64,000 nucleotides of DNA from Pseudoalteromonas sp. SMS1 (GTDB taxonomy: Bacteria; Pseudomonadota; Gammaproteobacteria; Enterobacterales; Alteromonadaceae). The stretch lies in NCBI RefSeq assembly GCF_021530565.1, contig NZ_JAKGBI010000004.1:62001-126000 (forward strand). Direction: 5' to 3'. Positions 10,701-17,522 of the stretch are shown one piece after another. The first letter of the stretch is position 1; the number at the start of each line of letters is the position of its first letter. Below the pieces are notes generated by a model. That model saw only the letters and a program-made list of their open reading frames with translations, did no database searches and was not told the DNA's origin. Both the position numbers and the translations under genes were made by a program.

Positions 10701-11784
10701 AAATATGATCATTTAAAAACACCATGTCGTTAATTTCAAACTGATGCGTTTCGCTGGGGTGACTGAAAGCTAGGTTTTTAACTGCTTGTAAGTTGGCGTG
10801 CTCAATCACGGCCCCTTCAGTGTAACTGCCAAATGCACGCACTTGCGAGTCCGTGAAAATAGATAACAAAGGGGGAAAGTCATCAATCAATGTCGCTTTC
10901 GTACCTAAATGTAGAAGTCCTGCATTTAATGATGCCGCCAGTAGACGCTCTTCATGTTTAACCAGATCAAACACATAGCCAACCGTATCAAATTGGTTCT
11001 CATCCAAATAACGTACTTCGACTTGACGATTGCCAGGTAAATACTCAGCTAGCCCCACGCCTTGCATACTGAGCCAGATCCGCCCATCATTCAATTGCCA
11101 AACTTTGTCTGCGTGTAAAGGCTCCCCCTCTTTCGAGTAGATAGACTCGGCTCGCAGGGTGTCTGTATTCAGGAGCATCACACCCACATCGGAGGCAACG
11201 AGTAACATGGACTGATCTACCGCAGTGATAGATAGAATACGCTGTTTAAATACTTGGGGACGCTCGGGGTTAGTGATGTCAGTAAATTCAAACGGCACAA
11301 ACTCAAGCTGGGTACCTGTAACTTTATATAAACCAGATTTAGCCCCCACCCAAACCGTGCCTTGGCCAGATTCAAAAAGACTATAAACGTTTAGAGCTTG
11401 TGGCGCGTTTTCGACTGCAACCTGCTCAAAAGCTTCAACATTTTTATTTAAGACTTCCAACCCCTGTTTACCCCCTGCCCACAATCTATGTTGCGAGTCA
11501 AACAAGAGTGCTCTAACCCAAAGGGATGTGCTCAACTTGGGCGTTTGATGTACAGAAAAGCGCCTGACTTGCGTACCGTCGAATCGAGCAATCCCATGTT
11601 CAGTGGCGAACCACATAAAACCGCGATGGTCTCGCGTAATGTCAAACACACGATTGCTCGGTAAACCATCACCGACACTGAGTAAATTATTTGCACTACT
11701 ACGCGCTTCAGCTCCAATGCCTAAAAACAGGCAAAGTACCAAAGAACACCGCATTAAGGTGGTTGCTAGGGAGTCATTAAACAT
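7744..11784 (-). CDS. Hybrid two-component system protein (sensor kinase, receiver, AraC output)
   Basis: The 1346-residue protein combines a whole phosphorelay. After a signal peptide (residues 1-30) come many repeats of the reg_prop type (for example VFDITRDHRGFMWFATEHGI) forming two periplasmic beta-propellers, a Y_Y_Y domain around 650-735, a membrane helix near 750, a HisKA domain with the phospho-acceptor in LSHELMTP (about 825), an HATPase domain with N, G1 and G2 boxes, a receiver with DVMMPKLDG (about 1124) and a C-terminal AraC-type DNA-binding domain (about 1250-1340). Such HTCS proteins usually control polysaccharide or glycan uptake, but no polysaccharide gene set lies next to it. 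It is divergent from the lipoprotein gene at 12099, a possible target. Confidence 0.93.
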   Translation of the reverse strand: MFNDSLATTLMRCSLVLCLFLGIGAEARSSANNLLSVGDGLPSNRVFDITRDHRGFMWFATEHGIARFDGTQVRRFSVHQTPKLSTSLWVRALLFDSQHRLWAGGKQGLEVLNKNVEAFEQVAVENAPQALNVYSLFESGQGTVWVGAKSGLYKVTGTQLEFVPFEFTDITNPERPQVFKQRILSITAVDQSMLLVASDVGVMLLNTDTLRAESIYSKEGEPLHADKVWQLNDGRIWLSMQGVGLAEYLPGNRQVEVRYLDENQFDTVGYVFDLVKHEERLLAASLNAGLLHLGTKATLIDDFPPLLSIFTDSQVRAFGSYTEGAVIEHANLQAVKNLAFSHPSETHQFEINDMVFLNDHIWVADQLAGLCRYQINGRLNGCLATQDLSAQAIAKGSNNTLWVSFYQELLQIDAQSLQILNQFSFAEHGIPDSIYAIVVESDTAIWLSHSFDGLTKFNPQTGQTQRYTQAQTELLSDQVHSIVKDNNVIWIATSAGVQMLDVKTGWVSTHDVLKAEFKHTVYDLFLSPEGVLFLQTDSGIKAFNTHENTWLTLPKQLAHITDVSIAFTPSGHVWFASGLGIFSWHPDKADEVRYFDKGDGLYHQGYLGSAATSTGHELVFASAEGLTLFAPEKLTYFDARPKVSEFEMTFGDGSTRTFLNQQSLFELPYQHASIRFNIANTNFASASKQQFRYKLEGVSQAWVELGNSRVLMIPRLSYGEYNLKIQSTDSMGNWSNTTGEFEFSIKTPWFATIWAYFAYGLASVMCLFAIYHLRVAALKRIQRKLEQEVARQTKAITEQNLQLSEQSQALASAEAQRTLLLKTLSHELMTPVSLIQGPAEQLLKAEQAQERTKMANIVVSNAKRLKVLIEQLMQVSEHHGKPNQAEKHAQPVLQAYDLSKICHEQANAFAPLLTKQGSPIELNIAPNVMVYAGQDQLEQCVSNLLSNAIKYSAQGSPISLDLKTEQYQEGTRCTLSVQDKGIGISSDELTRIFEPEYRTEQGSQYSVGLGIGLSVVKSTVEALNGSVDVHSIAGQGSTFTLTFKEANQQGQCPIEATHQMPDTVQNADNSLIGPQLARSILIVDDTPDMLEFLHSVFGKSYKVMVARDGEEALSLAQSVLPDLIISDVMMPKLDGFGLLSAIKQDTLTAHIPVILLTANLNEQRQIEGLTLRADDYITKPFNLQALELKVSNLFNHQQAMLDKWRKRLTETPRKDALSLPALPKLQFKDEPHIYDFLDKLDAVAERYYRQPDTTVAELAKEMALSERQLHRKLTALISMGANEYLRTYRLYKSVTPLLNGKNVAQVADEVGFNSGSYFSACFKKQFGMTAKTFVQKQRDKHSELKK

Positions 11785-11868
11785 AGAGTAAATTGTTGTT
11801 ATATTTGCTTATATTTTAATATTCAGTGTTGATACACACAGTTCATTTGACATAATAACAACTATTGA

Positions 11869-11916
11869 GCAATTATCAAATGTCCCATTTTGGAGTCCAG
11901 AATGTCAGATAATTGC
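11869..11916. promoter_or_regulatory. Perfect 9-bp inverted repeat in divergent promoter region
   Basis: GCAATTATC (11869-11877) and GATAATTGC (11908-11916) form a widely spaced perfect inverted repeat, with TGTC-containing sequence inside each arm. It lies in the 314-base gap between the hybrid regulator and the divergent lipoprotein gene, about 85 bases upstream of the former. The rest of the gap holds AT-rich promoter-like sequence and no gene. A binding site for the AraC domain of the neighbour is a reasonable guess. Confidence 0.45.
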
Positions 11917-12098
11917 ATAGATATGTCTGTTTTGTGCTACCGCCATCAGCTGCGTGCTCAATATAATTTTAACGTGCCCTGACAAATGCTCAGCTCAACG
12001 CAAGTAGAGCATGCACTTAATGGATCACCAATAAGGTACAAATAGTAGTAAACACAATGCAGTACATCGCGAGCCTGCAACAAAAATAAGGAATTACC

Positions 12099-13580
12099 AT
12101 GTTTAATTCATCCATAAAAACGCTCAGTATCGCTATGCTTTGCTCAGCCGCACTCAGTGGTTGTGGTGGCAAAAGCGGTTCAAACTCCCCTAGTATAGAA
12201 TTAGACAGCAATAAGAAAGTCACCACGGAAGAAAATAGATACGCCCGCCGTGGACGTGTCATTGACGGCTATGTACAAGGTGCCACGGTATGGATAGACC
12301 TGAACAGCAACACAATTAAGGACGCTAACGAACCGTCGGTCGTTTCAACAGATAAGGGAAGCTATATTCTGGAACTGACCGAACAACAAGCAAAGTGTGC
12401 CGCTTACGTTCCAACTTATGTCGACGTTCCGGTTGGTGCCATTGACGAGGACCTAGGTGAAGTCACTAAAGCTTATCAAATGGTGCTACCACCAAAGCTT
12501 ACGCCGTTAGATGATGATGCACTTCAGCATATCACGCCCCTTACCACCGTCCTTTGGCAATCTCTTTCGGACACACCAGAATTCAAAAATGCGACCTGTG
12601 GACAACTGCTTGAAAGTAATGATGCAAGAGAAAACCTACTCATCGTGCTAGAGCAAACAACCAAACAAGTGGTTGAACATTACAATATTTCAGAAGAGCA
12701 ATTATTCAGCGACTATATCGAAAGCGGTGATGAAGCATTGCAAAAACTTGCAGAGTCTATCGTTAAAGGTTTACAAGCCAGTGTTGAAAAATATTTAGAA
12801 CTCGTCAAAAAGTACGTCGATGCGCCTGAAATTAGAGTTATTCACTACAAAGGCACACCGCCAAATAACCCCGAGAGTGAAGAACTTGTGTGGTATAGGA
12901 ATATCCATATCTCAGATAAAGACGGCGGTACTTTACTTGATGAAACAGCCTTGATGGATGACGCCTTAAAAAATGTACTTTATGTCCATTACAACCGTCA
13001 AACACGTGCCATTGAGCTCAGTGGCGGTCACTCATATAGACAAGTTGTTGATGTGGTCTTAAATAGTCCAGACGATACTGGGCATTGCTTCCATAGCGAG
13101 CGACTTAAACTGACGATTAACGGCGTTGAGTATGAAATTAGCAACGAAAAAATGGTAGAGCGCGACTCTCAAGCACAAGTGTGTGACTTTAGCGTGGATT
13201 TTAGCGACTCGAAAGATCGAAGCCTAACTCTGTCTTACTATAAAGGGGATATTCACTACTTTGCCCAATTTGCACAGGACAATTACTCAAATACAAAACA
13301 GGGCCTGACGGATTGGTATAACATGGCTGATAACTTCAACTTGCTCAGTATCGTTGCTATCGTTTATTACTTCGACAATGCGGGTTACGAGCTGGATGCT
13401 GAAGTCACCATTCCATTTACTTGGTGGGAAAAACGAGTCACTGACGACTCTGGAAAGTATAGAGTTACCACATCACGCAAACACGATGGTAAATGGACAA
13501 GAAAAACATATAAAGCAGATGGCACCTATGATTTAACCTGTAGCACAGATGGTGAAAACTGGTCATCTGACTGTGACTGA
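12099..13580 (+). CDS. Predicted surface lipoprotein, unknown function
   Basis: The 493-residue product begins with a lipoprotein signal peptide ending in LSGCGG (lipobox, Cys at about residue 22). A short linker leads to a segment with the pattern V-I-D-G-Y-V-x-G-A-x-V-W-x-D-x-N-S-N and then D-A-N-E-P, a calcium-loop-like motif seen in large surface proteins of marine gammaproteobacteria. A helical middle part follows, and the C-terminal half is beta-rich and Cys-containing, ending in D/G/W-rich sequence. A good ribosome binding site (AAGGA) precedes the ATG. It is divergent from the hybrid two-component regulator and ends at a strong terminator, so it is a single-gene unit. I do not recognise a family with a known role. 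Confidence 0.8.
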   Translation: MFNSSIKTLSIAMLCSAALSGCGGKSGSNSPSIELDSNKKVTTEENRYARRGRVIDGYVQGATVWIDLNSNTIKDANEPSVVSTDKGSYILELTEQQAKCAAYVPTYVDVPVGAIDEDLGEVTKAYQMVLPPKLTPLDDDALQHITPLTTVLWQSLSDTPEFKNATCGQLLESNDARENLLIVLEQTTKQVVEHYNISEEQLFSDYIESGDEALQKLAESIVKGLQASVEKYLELVKKYVDAPEIRVIHYKGTPPNNPESEELVWYRNIHISDKDGGTLLDETALMDDALKNVLYVHYNRQTRAIELSGGHSYRQVVDVVLNSPDDTGHCFHSERLKLTINGVEYEISNEKMVERDSQAQVCDFSVDFSDSKDRSLTLSYYKGDIHYFAQFAQDNYSNTKQGLTDWYNMADNFNLLSIVAIVYYFDNAGYELDAEVTIPFTWWEKRVTDDSGKYRVTTSRKHDGKWTRKTYKADGTYDLTCSTDGENWSSDCD

Positions 13581-13618
13581 GCAACAAACCCAATAACATA
13601 GAGATATCTCCCAAACCT

Positions 13619-13656
13619 ACAGTCGCAAGTAAGCCCGTACTTGCGACTGTATTTTT
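13619..13656 (+). terminator. Strong rho-independent terminator
   Basis: ACAGTCGCAAGTA (13619-13631) pairs perfectly with TACTTGCGACTGT (13638-13650) around a six-base loop and is followed by ATTTTT. It ends the lipoprotein transcript from 12099. Confidence 0.9.
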
Positions 13657-14248
13657 CCCCATCCAAAAGTCTGGAAAAAAACTTCTCAACCATCTTTCTT
13701 AGATTAGCGTATTTACGCTCAGTTTATTGCATTATCCCGTAAGCCTCATTTACAAATTGCTCATTTAAACTATTTACAAAATCACATGAGTAAAATAAGT
13801 TACAAAATTTACCGCTCCCGGCCGCCCCTGTATAAGGTCCTAAAATAAAAGTCTCAAGACAAAGTCTTTAAAATAAGAAAATATTTTAATTGCAAAATAT
13901 AAAACAACACTCACCCACAAAAAACATTTGAAAAACCTAATTAGCTTCTTTTTCATAAAGATAGATTCAATAATAAGGACCAAGCTCAGCTTCTTTTTTA
14001 TAAAAAGCTGACCAATACTATAGTATTAAATTAATCCTAAACTTTGTTTGAAAATAATTTTTAAATTTTTCGCTCACAAAAGGTTTAAAAGTTGATTTTT
14101 AGTTGTTAATATCTAGCTCAGATAATGAAATATTTAATAAAAATCAGGTATAGAATATAGAAACTAGGTAAAATACATCCCACAAAGCATTATTATATTA
14201 ATATCTCTGAATATTAACGCTATTTCCTTGCCTAAAAACCAAGTTTAG
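13657..14248. other. AT-rich gene-less stretch with palindrome and direct repeat
   Basis: About 600 bases, clearly richer in A and T than the flanks, with no gene I can support. It contains two similar copies of AGCTTCTTTTT(C/T)ATAAA about 50 bases apart (near 13943 and 13989), the second able to fold with AAAAGCTGA, and a perfect 14-bp palindrome AATACTATAGTATT at 14014-14027. Base composition and repeats mark the left edge of the small-peptide island and suggest transferred DNA or a complex promoter. Confidence 0.5.
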
Positions 14249-14276
14249 TGATAACTTTTGTTAAATTTTGTTATCA
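14249..14276. promoter_or_regulatory. Probable operator of the HTH regulator
   Basis: TGATAAC (14249-14255) and GTTATCA (14270-14276) form a perfect inverted repeat with 14 bases between the arms, ending 20 bases before the start of the HTH regulator gene. The position suits autoregulation by the adjacent repressor-like protein. Confidence 0.55.
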
Positions 14277-14296
14277 GAAGGTAATGTTGGAAAGTT

Positions 14297-14578
14297 ATGA
14301 AACTGAGAATTCGACAACTAGGATTGTTTAATGGCTTATGGGGAGAAGCAGCCAAGTCGATACGTTCGATGCGTAAGGATGCTGGACTGACACAAAGTCA
14401 ATTGGGTCAAAAGTTAATACCCACCGTAGATCAAGCAACGATTTCAAACTGGGAAACAGGAAAAACACCTGTACCACTCACCAGTTATTTTTTAATTTGC
14501 TTTATATGCGGATTTAGCCCAGAAGAAAAAACCAAGCAATTGCTTGAAAGTCAGCAACCAGAAAACAAACGGAATTAA
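14297..14578 (+). CDS. Cro/CI-type helix-turn-helix regulator
   Basis: This 93-residue protein contains one XRE-family HTH at about residues 20-60: IRSMRKDAGLTQSQLG, then DQATISNWETGK, the usual recognition helix and following turn. The short C-terminal tail ends in charged residues, and there is no sensor domain. It is the first gene of the AT-rich cluster, preceded by an inverted repeat and followed 11 bases later by a membrane protein gene, so it is likely the local regulator of the membrane protein and small peptide genes. The N-terminal 18 residues (with G-L-F-N-G-L-W) are unusual for such a small repressor. Confidence 0.85.
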   Translation: MKLRIRQLGLFNGLWGEAAKSIRSMRKDAGLTQSQLGQKLIPTVDQATISNWETGKTPVPLTSYFLICFICGFSPEEKTKQLLESQQPENKRN

Positions 14579-14589
14579 GGAAGTATCTG

Positions 14590-15132
14590 ATGTTTAGCAC
14601 TGAGAACCTGAGTACAATATATTCTATTATTGGGATTGCCCCATTCATTATTTATTTTATTTCATTAGTTATTTGTTGGAAAAACACAAACTGTAGGTAT
14701 CTATTCTTTATATTATTATTTGTTGAAGTAATTGATACCTTAACAATGAAAGCTGCGTTTAGCTGGGGAAGGTATTTTTATCTGTGGGGAATCGCCATGT
14801 GCCTTTTGTTTATAGTTCCAATTCTAGGACGGAGACTAATTGCTGAATCTTTACAAAACAATTTCACTTTCTTTAAAAGAGTATTAAATGATTTTCATTT
14901 TTCAAAACAAGAAGGTGGCCTTCTTTTCCTCTACGTTTTAAGTGGTTTTGTTTTTCTAATTACTTTTATTGAATTTGTATTATATGAGGGCGCTTTCATT
15001 GGTGATTATATGTTCAAAAAATACATATTCAGCCCAGCGTTAATTTTAATATTTATTATTGAATGCTTTCTTGTAATGTCAATTGCTTTTAGGTTTAGAG
15101 GACATAATTTCACATTCAGTGCAACTAATTAA
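14590..15132 (+). CDS. Membrane protein A of the small-peptide cluster
   Basis: The 180-residue product has four to five hydrophobic helices and no catalytic motif I recognise. It is a paralogue of the 15422 gene: both start with M-F-S, and share W-K-x-x-N-x-R after helix 1, an acidic E-x-x-D in helix 2, a cytoplasmic R-R, the central F-S-K-Q-E motif, E-x-x-L-Y, and S-P near the last helix. An AAGGA ribosome binding site precedes the ATG. It sits between the HTH gene and a 30-residue ORF that begins 9 bases after its stop. Immunity protein, peptide receptor or exporter component are all possible; none is shown. Confidence 0.8.
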   Translation: MFSTENLSTIYSIIGIAPFIIYFISLVICWKNTNCRYLFFILLFVEVIDTLTMKAAFSWGRYFYLWGIAMCLLFIVPILGRRLIAESLQNNFTFFKRVLNDFHFSKQEGGLLFLYVLSGFVFLITFIEFVLYEGAFIGDYMFKKYIFSPALILIFIIECFLVMSIAFRFRGHNFTFSATN

Positions 15133-15141
15133 GGAGATGAA

Positions 15142-15234
15142 ATGAAAGTTATAGATTATAGTTTATTGAAAAAGATTTATGGTTCAGGCCCCGGAATTAT
15201 AGATGGTCCAAATCCAGAAGAAAAGTCTGGGTAG
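15142..15234 (+). CDS. Small peptide, 30 residues, possible secreted or signalling peptide
   Basis: A 31-codon ORF starts at ATG 15142 after an excellent AAGGAG (15131-15136), only 9 bases past the stop of membrane protein A, so it is very likely translated. It has a basic, amphipathic N-terminal half (MKVIDYSLLKK) followed by IYGSGPGIIDGPNP and a charged end. The layout recalls peptides made with a short leader and a Gly-rich processing region, and it resembles in size and plan the opposite-strand peptide at 16380-16472. No family is recognised, and no exporter or protease with a peptidase domain lies nearby. Confidence 0.6.
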   Translation: MKVIDYSLLKKIYGSGPGIIDGPNPEEKSG

Positions 15235-15421
15235 CTTAAGGTATTATTTGCCGAATTTGTGCTAATAAAAGGCCCAAATAATTTGAAAAACTATATTTCT
15301 ATAGCGTAAACTAATTTATGGTTTATATGATTCTCCCACCCATTCATATAAGCCATGAAAAAGCTTCTACCATTACACATAATTGACCTCTGCTATTCCA
15401 AAGTTTACCCAAGGCCTACTG

Positions 15422-16021
15422 ATGTTCAGCTATGAAAAATTTCAAACATTTTACGACGGAGTTGGTCTATCAATTATACCTATTTACCTTATTGCGCTCC
15501 TAGTTGGCTGGAAAAGTATCAATACAAGACTATTACTCATTCTACTTCTTTTACTTGAATGCTTAGACATTGCCCTACAAGACTTTGCATTTCGGCTGGG
15601 AAACAATTATGGATTTTATGCTGTATTCATTAATATTATTTTTATAGCCTTAGTTGTTTTCAGGCGAATACTTTCAAAAGCATTAAAAAATCACATAACT
15701 TTGTGTAATGATGTCTTTTCTAATTACTATTTCAGTAAACAAGAAGCAGCCCTTGTATTTGTTTACTTCATCTTTGTTATTGTCAACCTACTAGCCCTTA
15801 TAGAAACAAAGCTATACCAATACTGGATCATAGATTTATACCCTTTTAGAAATAACATTTATAGTCCAAGCATTACTATTCTACAATTAGTAGAGTCACT
15901 GCTTGTTTTAAAGCTTTCCACACGTACAGTTCCAATTGACGAACATGTATTTAAATTAAAATCCCAGAGAAAACCTGAAAGAAAAAGACTTAGAATCTCT
16001 TCTGAAGAAAATGATAATTAG
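15422..16021 (+). CDS. Membrane protein B, paralogue of membrane protein A
   Basis: The start at ATG 15422 is preferred over an upstream TTG at 15383, because it follows an AAGG site by seven bases and its M-F-S-Y-E-K-F N-terminus aligns with M-F-S-T-E-N-L of paralogue A. The 199-residue product has four to five membrane helices, the conserved F-S-K-Q-E motif at about residue 103, the S-P pair before the last helix, and a basic C-terminal tail (K-S-Q-R-K-P-E-R-K-R) absent from A. Tandem divergent paralogues interleaved with small ORFs suggest that each membrane protein is paired with its own peptide. Function unknown. Confidence 0.78.
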   Translation: MFSYEKFQTFYDGVGLSIIPIYLIALLVGWKSINTRLLLILLLLLECLDIALQDFAFRLGNNYGFYAVFINIIFIALVVFRRILSKALKNHITLCNDVFSNYYFSKQEAALVFVYFIFVIVNLLALIETKLYQYWIIDLYPFRNNIYSPSITILQLVESLLVLKLSTRTVPIDEHVFKLKSQRKPERKRLRISSEENDN

Positions 16022-16111
16022 TAGAAAAAAGAGAACAGATAATAAGCTTAATTATATAACCCTCTCACTGGAAAGTTATCCGACGCCAAGTATAAGTTAA
16101 GGATAATTCTG

Positions 16112-16183
16112 ATGACTATTGTTCAAGACTTATTCAAGTTCGTTACCAACGCCTCCAAATGGCTCTCCGCTAGAAGAATCTAA
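16112..16183 (+). CDS. Small amphipathic peptide, 23 residues
   Basis: A 24-codon ORF begins at ATG 16112, nine bases after AAGG (16099-16102), downstream of membrane protein B. The sequence has the form of one amphipathic helix: DLFKFVTNASKWLS with hydrophobic residues on one face, ending in A-R-R-I. Size and pattern resemble membrane-active peptides, or a toxin of a type I-like pair. It occupies the same place after B that the 30-residue ORF occupies after A. Support is the ribosome binding site, position and amphipathicity; it could still be a chance ORF. Confidence 0.4.
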   Translation: MTIVQDLFKFVTNASKWLSARRI

Positions 16184-16208
16184 TAAGTAAATCGAGGTTA
16201 TAAATAAA

Positions 16209-16234
16209 ACCAATAGGTATTAATGCCTTATGGT
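16209..16234 (+). terminator. Weak stem-loop after the 23-residue ORF
   Basis: ACCAATAGGTAT pairs with ATGCCTTATGGT apart from a two-base internal mismatch and one wobble. It lies 26 bases past the small ORF and is followed by AAGATTTTGC, so it may end the plus-strand cluster transcript. Confidence 0.35.
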
Positions 16235-16335
16235 AAGATTTTGCTTACGAATGGCTGTAAACTTTTGAAAAGGAAAACGGAAAATCATTGTAAATCATAA
16301 CACCTACTCAAATAACATGTCTCTGGTTTAGCAAT

Positions 16336-16367
16336 CGAAACACTCCTCGAAATCGAGAAGTGTTTCG
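16336..16367 (-). terminator. Stem-loop downstream of minus-strand small peptide
   Basis: CGAAACACTCCTCG (16336-16349) pairs with CGAGAAGTGTTTCG (16354-16367), 13 of 14 bases plus one wobble, around a four-base loop. It begins just beyond the stop of the 16380-16472 gene. There is no T run, so it may be an RNA-stabilising hairpin or a factor-dependent terminator. Confidence 0.5.
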
Positions 16368-16379
16368 TCAATCATATAA

Positions 16380-16472
16380 TTACGGTCTCGGATCCGTCGG
16401 TTTGTATACGCCACCAGCACCGCTGACCTTGTCACATAACGCTTTACTTAATTCCCGATTTAACGCTTTCAT
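16380..16472 (-). CDS. Small peptide, 30 residues, double-glycine-like motif
   Basis: A 31-codon ORF on the minus strand starts at 16472 after a strong AAAGGAG eight bases upstream and stops just before a stable hairpin, so it looks like a complete transcription unit. The N-terminal half is a charged helix (MKALNRELSKAL), then KVSGAGGVYKPTDPRP. Leader plus V-S-G-A-G-G is reminiscent of double-glycine leaders of class II bacteriocins and microcins, but the nine residues after the Gly pair are very short for a toxin and more like a signal peptide pheromone. A CRP/FNR-like site lies upstream. It is 30 residues, like the 15142 peptide. Confidence 0.6.
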   Translation of the reverse strand: MKALNRELSKALCDKVSGAGGVYKPTDPRP

Positions 16473-16514
16473 ATTTTAACTCCTTTAAAGTTTTTATATT
16501 AACCACTTGTGTGG

Positions 16515-16530
16515 CGTGATTTATATCACA
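16515..16530 (-). promoter_or_regulatory. CRP/FNR-family binding site before the minus-strand small peptide
   Basis: On the minus strand the site reads TGTGATATAAATCACG, matching the CRP pattern TGTGA-N6-TCACA in nine of ten positions; TGAT-N4-ATCA also fits the FNR half-sites. It is centred about 50 bases upstream of the start codon, with a TAATATAAA -10-like element between, an activating arrangement. Confidence 0.6.
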
Positions 16531-16636
16531 CTGGAAATATCAATTAATCAATAGCGTGAGAGGATAATTCAGAAAAAGTCAGATAAAATTAAGTAATTTA
16601 ATATTTTTTATCTCTCATTTCTAAAAGCGGCCTCGA

Positions 16637-17461
16637 CTAATTGCTATTGAGGCCATATAGCACGTGGTAGTCATCAATAATTTGCTTGAGCGCATCGCGG
16701 TTTTTGATAATGGCAAGATTGAATTTTTGTAATTGCTGCTCCGTTAAGCTGCCTGGTCTAATCATGTAATGGACAGGATTTGTATACACACTGATAGCCG
16801 TGGGTTTTACATGCTCGCCATAGCGCCCTTTTTGTATTAAAAACGCGCCAGTTAAGTTGTCCTCTACCGCATATTCCACACGCTTTTTAAGTACCAAGTT
16901 AAAACGCTCTCGTGCTAAGTTAGTTTCAATCACACAATCAGGGCAGTTTTTGCGAAACACCGAAAACAGTTTGCCGTACACACTGCCTCGGCTTACTGCC
17001 ACAATGTTGTTTTGTAAGTTTGAATACAGTGCACTGCCCTTTAAATTTTGCTTGCTAAGAAATGGCAGTGCATTGCTTTTATGGGCAAATAACAACATTA
17101 CTTCTTGGCGATAAGGCAAGCTGAACTCAGCGTATTTTCTTCTGGATTGGGTGAAACTGGCTGCTGGGATAATATCTACATGCCCTTCTTGCAGTTCTTT
17201 AAACGTTCTGCTCGAAGACGGTAGCACAACATATTGCGCGCAAAAACCAGCGTCGCGCATTATCATCTCTATCAGTTGGATCTCTAACCCGTAGTAGGTG
17301 CCTTCATGTTTAGATGAGTAAGGTGGCCAATCACTACTCACACTGACCTTGAGTGACTTCTCACAGGCAAATACCTTTGTGCAGAAAATAACAAACAAAC
17401 TCATCAATAAAACACAATAAAAAGTGCTGTTTGTTTGCCTTTTTTCAGCAGAATAAATCAA
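16637..17461 (-). CDS. Periplasmic amino-acid-type solute-binding protein (SBP_bac_3)
   Basis: The product has a signal peptide ending near FCTKVFA and then the family-3 fold: LKVSVSSDWPPYSS, YGLEIQLIEMIMRDAGF, a segment VDIIPAASFTQSRRKYAEFS and a domain crossover before VSRGSVYGKLF. Family members bind amino acids or small polar solutes, or act as ligand sensors. No ABC permease lies beside it. The start is a TTG at 17461 with GAGGTG nine bases upstream; a perfect GTGTATACAC palindrome (17463-17472) overlaps this leader. It lies 61 bases after the XRE regulator on the same strand. Orphan binding proteins of this type are common in this group of bacteria. Confidence 0.85.
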   Translation of the reverse strand: MIYSAEKRQTNSTFYCVLLMSLFVIFCTKVFACEKSLKVSVSSDWPPYSSKHEGTYYGLEIQLIEMIMRDAGFCAQYVVLPSSSRTFKELQEGHVDIIPAASFTQSRRKYAEFSLPYRQEVMLLFAHKSNALPFLSKQNLKGSALYSNLQNNIVAVSRGSVYGKLFSVFRKNCPDCVIETNLARERFNLVLKKRVEYAVEDNLTGAFLIQKGRYGEHVKPTAISVYTNPVHYMIRPGSLTEQQLQKFNLAIIKNRDALKQIIDDYHVLYGLNSN

Positions 17462-17522
17462 TGTGTATACACCTCTGGCAATGTAATTAAAGTTGTTCCT
17501 TTATATTTGACAGACAGTATGG

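Noticed and set aside
12017..12262. 81-codon ORF opposite the start of the lipoprotein gene
   Set aside because: It is antisense to the signal peptide and linker of a well-supported lipoprotein gene and shows no family features.
13840..13956. 38-codon minus-strand ORF with a hydrophobic, basic product
   Set aside because: It has no ribosome binding site before the ATG and its Phe/Lys-rich product follows from the AT-rich composition; it may be chance.
15243..15282. ATTATTTG / CAAATAAT inverted repeat after the 15142 peptide
   Set aside because: The stem is short and entirely AT-rich apart from one pair per arm, with a 24-base loop; too weak to call a terminator.
15383..15421. Upstream TTG start for membrane protein B
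   Set aside because: No ribosome binding site, and the ATG at 15422 gives the N-terminus that aligns with the paralogue.
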